Shown piece after piece: positions 6,046 through 11,205 of a stretch of 11,205 bases of DNA (its first letter is position 1; each line of letters starts with the position of its first letter). The position numbers were made by a program, and so were the translations under genes. The stretch is from positions 1 to 11,205 of the forward strand of contig CAZRDB010000168.1 in the NCBI GenBank assembly GCA_964598695.1, in the 5' to 3' direction. Source of the stretch: CAZRDB01 sp964598695. GTDB taxonomy: Bacteria > Armatimonadota > Zipacnadia > UBA1398. Under the pieces are notes generated by a model. It was not told the origin of the DNA and ran no database searches. It saw only the letters and a list, made by a program, of their open reading frames with translations.

Positions 6046-7214
6046 CGGGATCGGGACTCCCGGCGGGCCCGGTCGCGCACCGCGCGGCTCGGGTGCATCC
6101 GGTCTGCGCCCCCCCGATCGACGATGGCTGCGTTCTCGAGCAGGGGGGAATCATCCGCCGCGTGGGACGCTGGCCCGAGCTGCGTGGCGAGGTCGGCGAC
6201 GGCTGGCCGGTTGTGGACCACGGCGATGTCCACCTCGTCCCGGGCTTCGTCAACGCCCACGCCCACCTCGAGCTGACCGATCACGGCACGATCGTCTTCG
6301 ACGGCTCCTTCCCCGCCTGGCTCGAGGCAGTCTCCTCGCGCAGCCGGGCAATGCGCGCGGAGGGCCTCGCGGCGTTCTCGCGCGCGGCCACCCACGGGGC
6401 GCGGATGCTCGCCGAGAGCGGCGCGGCCGCCATCGCCGACACGACTCTGTGGGGCGCCGAGGCCGACTCCGACGCGCTTGTGGTCCGCGTCCACGAGGTG
6501 ATCGCGCTCGCGGCCGACGGCGCCGATCGGCCGTTCCTCGCGAGCGCGCTGCGGCTCCTCGCCGAGGACACCGCCGCCGGGCGACCCTCCGCGATCGAGC
6601 CGCACACGCCGTACACGGCCCACCCCGCAGTGATCCGACGGGCCTACGCCGCGGCTCTGGCCGCGCGGCGCACCTTCGCGATCCACCTGGCCGAGACGCT
6701 CGAGGAGGTCGAGTTCCTCCGCGACGGGACGGGCCGCGTGCGGGAGTACCTCCGCGAGATGGAGGCCGACCCGCGGGAGTTCCGCCACCCCGACGCCACG
6801 ACTCCCGTGGCGCACCTCGACCGGCTCGACACCCTCACGCGCGCGGTGCTGTTCCACGGCAACTACATCGCGGAGGAGGAGTTCGCCCTCCTCGCGCGCA
6901 AGGGAGCCTCCGTCGTCTATTGCCCACGGAGCCACCGCCACTTCCGGCACGCGCCCCACCCCGCGGCCGCGATGCTGCGCGCCGGCGTCAACGTCTGCAT
7001 CGGCACCGATGGACTGGTCTCGAACGAAGGGCTCGACATGCGGGAGGAGATCGGCTGCACGCTCGCGCACTGCACCGCCCTCTCCCCGGAAGACGCACTG
7101 CTCATGGCAACCCTGAGCGGGGCTCGTGCGTTCGGCCTTGATGGACAGCTCGGCTCACTGGCCCCCGGCCTGCTCGCGCGCTTCGCGGAGCTGCCGGCAG
7201 CGCTCTGGGCCTAA
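6030..7214 (+). CDS. Amidohydrolase of the MTA/SAH/aminofutalosine deaminase group (MqnX-like)
   Basis: This 394-residue metal-dependent hydrolase belongs to the COG0402 type that deaminates adenine nucleosides. After an N-terminal beta segment (AARVHPVCAPPIDDG) come NAHAHLEL with metal ligands His77 and His79, PHTPYT (191-196) in place of the usual PHAPYS, IHLAE with His219 and catalytic Glu222, FHG with His276, and GTDG with metal ligand Asp327. YCPRSHRHFRHAPHP (297-311) followed by GTDGLVSN recalls the CPR(S/T)H..F segment I associate with aminofutalosine deaminase-like proteins, more than the NPxSNxKL of standard MTA/SAH deaminases. Candidate substrates are 5'-methylthioadenosine, S-adenosylhomocysteine, 5'-deoxyadenosine or 6-amino-6-deoxyfutalosine. 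Overlap with the phosphorylase gene suggests deamination followed by phosphorolysis. The cytoplasmic location is inferred from the lack of a signal peptide. Class is sure, substrate is not. Confidence 0.85.
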   Translation: MGRTVAGSGLPAGPVAHRAARVHPVCAPPIDDGCVLEQGGIIRRVGRWPELRGEVGDGWPVVDHGDVHLVPGFVNAHAHLELTDHGTIVFDGSFPAWLEAVSSRSRAMRAEGLAAFSRAATHGARMLAESGAAAIADTTLWGAEADSDALVVRVHEVIALAADGADRPFLASALRLLAEDTAAGRPSAIEPHTPYTAHPAVIRRAYAAALAARRTFAIHLAETLEEVEFLRDGTGRVREYLREMEADPREFRHPDATTPVAHLDRLDTLTRAVLFHGNYIAEEEFALLARKGASVVYCPRSHRHFRHAPHPAAAMLRAGVNVCIGTDGLVSNEGLDMREEIGCTLAHCTALSPEDALLMATLSGARAFGLDGQLGSLAPGLLARFAELPAALWA

Positions 7215-7225
7215 CACGGATCGGG

Positions 7226-8572
7226 ATGGAGAATGCGAACGTGGAGCACATTCAGCAATGGACCCGTCGTCGTTTCTTAGGCACCGCGGCGGGAGTCGCC
7301 CTCGCGGCCGGGGTTGTCCCGCGCTGTATCGCGCAGCCGGCGAACGGCCTGACGGGGCGCGTCGTGCGGGCGCGCGATCCGCGGGCGACCGTCGACTTCG
7401 AGCCCCAGCCCGCAGTCGTCCGCGCGATGCTCGAGGACGCCATCGCCTCGCTCACCGGCAAGCCGACGGCCGTCGAGGCGCTCCAGAGCCTCTTCCCCCC
7501 GATCGCGCCCGACCACCGGATCGTGATCAAGGTCAACTCGATGGCCGGCCCTCCTTCGATCGGCACCACCGCCGCCTCCATCCTCGCGATGGTCCAGCTC
7601 GTGCGGTCGCTCGCCACCACGGCGGGCGCCCCCGTGAGCGCCGACCAGGTCACGGTCTGGGACAACGCCCCGCTTCGCTACCTGCGCGAGCCGCTCGACG
7701 GCCTGTGCACGGTCAAGGAGACCTACACGCCCGAGCAGTGGGAGATCGACCCCGGGTCGCGCGTGCATCTCGCCCACCCCTCGGACGAGTCCGGCTTCCC
7801 GGTCCAGCGCGTACTGAGCGAGGCCGACCACCTGATCAGCATGGGGCAGCTCAAGGCCCATCCGCTGACGGGCTCCTGCGGCGTGATGAAGAACTTCTAC
7901 GGCGCGGTCGAGGTCGCGCTCGACCTGCACTCGCACGGGCCCTGGGCGCGCTCGCAGAAGAGCGGACCGTGGACCATCGACGGCGAGTGCAGCCTGGGCT
8001 TCGCCGATGACAAGGGCCTCTCGACCTCCCTGAAGCTCGCGCCGGGAACCTACACCTCGAAGCAGGTCGTCGAGGCCGCCCAGGCGCAGTGCCAGGGCCT
8101 TCAGGCGATGGACATCGGCATCGGGGGCGGCCAGGTGCTGTTCGCCTCGGGCAACGACCAGGCCACCGAGCTGCGGCTCGAGGGCTCGTTGCTCGCGCCG
8201 CTCTCGCTGCCGGCCGGCCGCTGCCTCCCGACGCGTGTCGACCAGATCGTGCCCGAGCTGTGGGCCGACCCGCTCATCGGCCCGAAGGTCCGCCTGTGCG
8301 TGATCGACGGCCTGCTCGCGATCTACGACCAAGGGCCGTACCACGAGCCGCACGAGTTCCTGACCTTCCCCGAGCGCACCCCCAACCTGCTGCTCGCCAG
8401 CACCGACCCCGTCGCCATCGACGCGCTCGCCGCGCAGATGGTCGAGGCCGAGCGCACGCTGCACGACGACCTCAAGGACGCCTTCGACACGACCTACCTC
8501 GCGACTTCCGAGAGCATGGGCCTCGGCCTCGCGACCGGATACAGCGTGGTGGAACGCTCCGCGGCCAACTGA
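7226..8572 (+). CDS. Twin-arginine-exported DUF362 protein
   Basis: The 448-residue protein begins with a twin-arginine signal: TRRRFLG (13-19), a hydrophobic Ala/Gly/Val stretch to about residue 31, then a likely cleavage region near CIAQPA (34-39). Tat export suggests folding, perhaps with a cofactor, before crossing the inner membrane. DUF362 marks are HRIVIKVNSM (97-106), the core MGQLKAHPLTGSCGVMKNFY (206-225) and the C-terminal pair CVIDGLLAIYDQGP (358-371) and LLASTDPVAIDALAAQM (389-405). Between core and C-terminus (about 235-345) lies a glycine-rich stretch with no feature I recognise. There is no CxxCxxC iron-sulfur motif of the kind fused to some DUF362 proteins. The family's biochemical role is not established. 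The gene lies 11 bp after the deaminase, so it is probably in the same transcript. The ATG at 7226 has only a weak ribosome binding site. Confidence 0.85.
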   Translation: MENANVEHIQQWTRRRFLGTAAGVALAAGVVPRCIAQPANGLTGRVVRARDPRATVDFEPQPAVVRAMLEDAIASLTGKPTAVEALQSLFPPIAPDHRIVIKVNSMAGPPSIGTTAASILAMVQLVRSLATTAGAPVSADQVTVWDNAPLRYLREPLDGLCTVKETYTPEQWEIDPGSRVHLAHPSDESGFPVQRVLSEADHLISMGQLKAHPLTGSCGVMKNFYGAVEVALDLHSHGPWARSQKSGPWTIDGECSLGFADDKGLSTSLKLAPGTYTSKQVVEAAQAQCQGLQAMDIGIGGGQVLFASGNDQATELRLEGSLLAPLSLPAGRCLPTRVDQIVPELWADPLIGPKVRLCVIDGLLAIYDQGPYHEPHEFLTFPERTPNLLLASTDPVAIDALAAQMVEAERTLHDDLKDAFDTTYLATSESMGLGLATGYSVVERSAAN

Positions 8573-8612
8573 GGCGACCCGGCGCGCCGTGCGTGACGGA
8601 TTCGGGAGCACC

Positions 8613-9722
8613 ATGACGCGCGTCTTGTTCGTCATCAACAACCTGGGGGTCGGCGGCGCGGAGAAGGTCCTTCTGAGCCTCGCCGCCGGCCTCGACCCCT
8701 CCCGCTATGAGTGCCTCGTCGCCTCGATCGGTCGCGACCGCGCGATGCTGCCCCGCTTCCGAGAGGCCGGCGTACCGGTCGAGACCCTCGGCGCCGCCTG
8801 CCAGATCGACCCGCGCGGCCCCCTGCGCTTGGCCGCGCTTGCGCGCCGGTTCCGGCCCGAGGTCATCCACGGCTTCCTCTGGCGATCGAACATGCTGGCC
8901 CGCTGGGTCGGCCGCCACTGCCGCGTGCCGGCCGTCGTCACCTCCGAACACAGCGTCCTCTTCGACGGCCCGCTCCGCGAGTGGGTCAACCGCCGGACGG
9001 CGCGGTCGTCCGATGCCGTCGTCTGCGTCAGTGAGGCGGCACGGCGCTACGTCCGCGACCACGTCGGGCTTCCCCCCGAGCTGCTGCGCGTCATCCAGAA
9101 CGGCGTCGACGTCAGCGCCTACCCCCCGCCGGCCGACCGCTCAGTGGCCAAGCGCGCCCTCGGGCTCCCGGCCGAGCGACCGATCGTGGGGACCGTCGCC
9201 CGCCACTCGGCCGAGAAGCGTCTCGACCGGTTCATCGAGATCGCCCAACGCGTGCAGAGCGAGTGGCCCGAGGCGCTGTTCGTCACGGCCGGCGGCGGCG
9301 CAACCCTCGGCCAGATCCGCGAGCGGGCCCGGCAGCTCGGCGCTGAGGTCCACTTCCTCGGCCATCGCGACGACGTGCCGACGGTGATGGGCGCGTTCGA
9401 CGTCTTCGTGCTCACCTCCGAAAAGGAAGGCTTCCCCCTCACCGTCATCGAGGCCATGGCCACCGAGTGCCCCGTCGTGGCTATGCTCGCGGGAGGCGTC
9501 GGCGACACGCTCCGCAACGGGGTCGACGGCCTCGTCGTCGAGCAGGGAGACCTCGACGGCGCCGCCCGGGCGGTGCTCCACCTGCTGCGCCAGCCCGAGC
9601 TGCGGGCCCGGATGGGGGCCTCCGCGCGCGGGAGGGCCACCGACAACCTCAGCATCGAGGCGATGGTGCACGCCTATGGTTTGCTATATGATGACCTTCT
9701 GCGGGGTAGCCCGAGACGATGA
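8613..9722 (+). CDS. GT4-family glycosyltransferase
   Basis: The 369-residue protein is a GT-B fold, retaining glycosyltransferase that moves a sugar from a nucleotide donor to a glycan or lipid acceptor, normally at the inner face of the membrane. The N-terminal half opens with RVLFVINNLGVGGAEKVLLS (3-22), the usual GT4 acceptor-side start with its GGAE loop, and contains VVCVSEAARRY (136-146) and IQNGVD (161-166). The donor half has VGTVARHSAEKRLDRF (192-207), the Arg/Lys phosphate-binding segment, and EGFPLTVIEAM with the E-x7-E pair Glu272 and Glu280. Donor and acceptor cannot be told. I chose ATG at 8613, which has CGGGAG just upstream and starts at the first beta strand; a GTG at 8589 would add eight residues. 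The stop overlaps the next start as ATGA. Confidence 0.9.
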   Translation: MTRVLFVINNLGVGGAEKVLLSLAAGLDPSRYECLVASIGRDRAMLPRFREAGVPVETLGAACQIDPRGPLRLAALARRFRPEVIHGFLWRSNMLARWVGRHCRVPAVVTSEHSVLFDGPLREWVNRRTARSSDAVVCVSEAARRYVRDHVGLPPELLRVIQNGVDVSAYPPPADRSVAKRALGLPAERPIVGTVARHSAEKRLDRFIEIAQRVQSEWPEALFVTAGGGATLGQIRERARQLGAEVHFLGHRDDVPTVMGAFDVFVLTSEKEGFPLTVIEAMATECPVVAMLAGGVGDTLRNGVDGLVVEQGDLDGAARAVLHLLRQPELRARMGASARGRATDNLSIEAMVHAYGLLYDDLLRGSPRR

Positions 9723-10864
9723 GCATCCGTGTCGTTCACCTGATCAACTCCCTGGCCCCGGGTGGTGCGGAGCGCCTGCTGTTCGATATGGCGCCGTACT
9801 GGGACACCACCCGTTTCGAGGTACGCCTCCTCTACCTCCTCGCCGACGACGCCCAGCACGACGAGATCGCGGCCTGCCCCATCCCCACCGAGACCGTCGG
9901 CCTCCGCTGCTCTGCCGACCTCCTCGGGATGCGGCGCCTCTGGAAGCGACTGGCGGAACTCAGGCCCCACGTCCTCCACACCCACCTGACCCTGGCCGAC
10001 TGCCTCGGGCGCACCTGGGCCGAGCGCAACCGCGTGCCTGCCGTGCTCACGACCCTCCACAGCTCTGCCGCCTACTTCGTCGACCGCACCGACCCCGGCG
10101 GCCGGCTGCTCGCCTGGATCTACCACGAGATGCTCAAGCGAACGCGCCGCGTCAAGACGGTCGCCTGCAGCAACCAAGTCGCCGAGTCGTTCCGCACCAG
10201 CGGGATGGCGGTCGGCGACCTTGCCGTCGTCGAGAACGGGATCGACCTCGAGCGAATCCGCAAGGTCGACCCGGCCGCGCGCGACGAAGCCCGCCGCGCG
10301 CTGGGGCTGACCGACGAGTTCGTCTGCCTCACCGTCGCCCGCCTCACCGCCCCCAAGGGCCACATGAACCTGCTCGCCGCCGCCGAGCGCTTCCGCCCCG
10401 AGGACCGCGTCGTCTTCCTCCTCGCGGGAGGCGGCAACCTCCGCCGGTCGATCGAGGAACGCATCGCCCGCTCCGGGCTCGGCGAGCGCGTCCGCCTCCT
10501 CGGCCACCGCAACGACATCCCCGCCCTGCTCCAGGCGGCCGACCTCTTCGTGCTGCCCTCCCGCTGGGAGGGGCGGCCGATCTCCGTCATGGAGGCCTAC
10601 GCCGCCGGCCTGCCCGTCGTCGCGACCGGCGTGGGCGGCGTCGCCGAGATGGTCGACGACACCGTGGGCGTCTCCGTCCCCCCCGGCGACGCCGATGCCC
10701 TCCACGACGCGATCCTCCGCGTCGCGCGCGATCGCCCCGTCCGGCGGACCGCCGCCGCGCCCCAGGGGGCGGCCGATCGGCGCTTCGACGTCCGCTCCTG
10801 CGTGGAGCGCTACGAGGCGCTCTATGAGGCGACCCTCGCGCAGAGCGGCGTCGCGCTTCCGTAG
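9719..10864 (+). CDS. GT4-family glycosyltransferase
   Basis: This second GT4 enzyme, 381 residues, has the same design: IRVVHLINSLAPGGAERLLF (3-22), VACSNQVAESF (148-158), VENGID (171-176), the donor-site region LTVARLTAPKGHMNLL (204-219), and EGRPISVMEAYAAGLPVVAT with E-x7-E residues Glu284 and Glu292. It resembles its upstream neighbour in layout (short GGAE loop, LGHR.DIP before the E-x7-E region), so the two may be distant tandem duplicates that now add successive sugars. ATG at 9719 overlaps the upstream TGA by 4 bp (ATGA), a sign of translational coupling. The C-terminal region (about 340-357) is Ala/Arg-rich and poorly conserved. Substrate unknown; capsule, O-antigen or exopolysaccharide assembly is the likely setting. 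Confidence 0.9.
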   Translation: MSIRVVHLINSLAPGGAERLLFDMAPYWDTTRFEVRLLYLLADDAQHDEIAACPIPTETVGLRCSADLLGMRRLWKRLAELRPHVLHTHLTLADCLGRTWAERNRVPAVLTTLHSSAAYFVDRTDPGGRLLAWIYHEMLKRTRRVKTVACSNQVAESFRTSGMAVGDLAVVENGIDLERIRKVDPAARDEARRALGLTDEFVCLTVARLTAPKGHMNLLAAAERFRPEDRVVFLLAGGGNLRRSIEERIARSGLGERVRLLGHRNDIPALLQAADLFVLPSRWEGRPISVMEAYAAGLPVVATGVGGVAEMVDDTVGVSVPPGDADALHDAILRVARDRPVRRTAAAPQGAADRRFDVRSCVERYEALYEATLAQSGVALP

Positions 10865-10873
10865 CCCCCCGCG

Positions 10874-11205
10874 CTAACCCCGTGCGAGTTCGAGGTACAA
10901 CTCCTCGTAGGCATGCGCCGTCCGCTCGATCGACCACGGCGAGAGATCCTTCGCGCGCGCCCCCGCCGCCAGCCGCGCCCGCAGGGCCGGGTCCAGCGCG
11001 AGCCTGCGCAGCGCCGCGCCCAGCACCTCGGGCTCCTCGGCCGGCACGAGCAGCCCCTCCTCCCCGTCGCGGATCAGGCCCGGCACCGCATCGACCGCCG
11101 TCGCAACCACCGGGAGCCCCTCGGACAGCGCCTCGAGGAGCACCAGCCCGAAGCCCTCGCGCCGCGAGGGAAGGGCGAGCACGTCGGCCGCGCGCATCAG
11201 CGGTG
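10874..11205 (-). CDS. GT4-family glycosyltransferase, C-terminal part (truncated by window edge)
   Basis: A minus-strand frame enters from the right edge and ends at TAG (10876-10874). The visible 109 residues include PLMRAADVLALPSRREGFGL, then VLLEALSEGLPVVAT, the donor-binding E-x7-E motif of GT4 enzymes (REGFGLVLLEAL), followed by the DG..GLLVP strand and a final helix ending AYEELYLELARG. The in-frame ATG at 11197 is not the start, because it falls in the middle of the conserved domain and the frame stays open to the edge. It converges on the preceding glycosyltransferase with 9 bp between stops, so it belongs to a separate transcript from the right. Together the three genes suggest a polysaccharide locus that continues beyond the window. 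Confidence 0.88.
   Translation of the reverse strand, partial: PLMRAADVLALPSRREGFGLVLLEALSEGLPVVATAVDAVPGLIRDGEEGLLVPAEEPEVLGAALRRLALDPALRARLAAGARAKDLSPWSIERTAHAYEELYLELARG

Noticed and set aside
7277..8641. A 454-codon minus-strand open frame opposite the DUF362 gene
   Set aside because: Shadow frame with skewed Arg/Gly/Glu composition. The + frame has a Tat signal and clear DUF362 motifs.
9682..9692. TGCTATATGAT resembling an extended -10 ahead of the second glycosyltransferase
   Set aside because: It encodes the conserved-looking end (YGLLYDD) of the first glycosyltransferase. The ATGA overlap already explains expression of the second, and no -35 is evident.

Overview
The window is an 11.2 kb piece of a very GC-rich (roughly 70%), densely coded bacterial chromosome. 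Genes sit a few bases apart or overlap, and I see no insertion sequence, tRNA, rRNA, CRISPR array or phage gene. The lineage cannot be fixed from this alone. GTG and TTG starts, a lipobox protein, a twin-arginine signal, frequent TAG stops, an FkbO/Rid-like protein and an MqnX-like deaminase would fit a planctomycete, a myxobacterium-like deltaproteobacterium or another uncultured high-GC phylum. This is inference.

Layout. The left edge holds the last 26 codons of a + strand gene (3-83), which converges on a minus-strand lipoprotein with a YHS-like cysteine domain (90-512). A 139 bp divergent region (513-651) separates that from an AEC-type (auxin efflux carrier/malate permease) transporter (652-1617). 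From 1729 to 10864 all genes run on the + strand. They are panD, nadA, nadC, a chorismatase-like Rid-family protein, an MTAP-family nucleoside phosphorylase, an amidohydrolase of the MTA/SAH/aminofutalosine deaminase group, a twin-arginine-exported DUF362 protein, and two GT4 glycosyltransferases. A third GT4 gene converges from the right edge on the minus strand.

How the genes fit together. PanD makes beta-alanine for CoA from aspartate. NadA and NadC make quinolinate and nicotinate mononucleotide, whose precursor iminoaspartate also comes from aspartate. No nadB is present, so iminoaspartate must come from a gene elsewhere. The phosphorylase and deaminase overlap by 16 bp. The phosphorylase has Asn where adenine-specific MTAPs have Asp, which fits a route in which the deaminase turns an aminopurine nucleoside (MTA or aminofutalosine) into its inosine form and the phosphorylase then splits it. 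The chorismatase-like gene lies 31 bp upstream. A chorismate-type enzyme, an MqnX-like deaminase and a 6-oxopurine nucleoside phosphorylase together are the most thought-provoking part of the window, because the futalosine route to menaquinone also links chorismate with purine nucleoside intermediates. The right third looks like one end of a surface polysaccharide locus.

Smaller points are a hairpin overlapping the lipoprotein ribosome binding site, a predicted 5'-terminal hairpin in the panD leader, and a 15 bp stretch at 3959-3973 identical to a classic cDNA-cloning adaptor.
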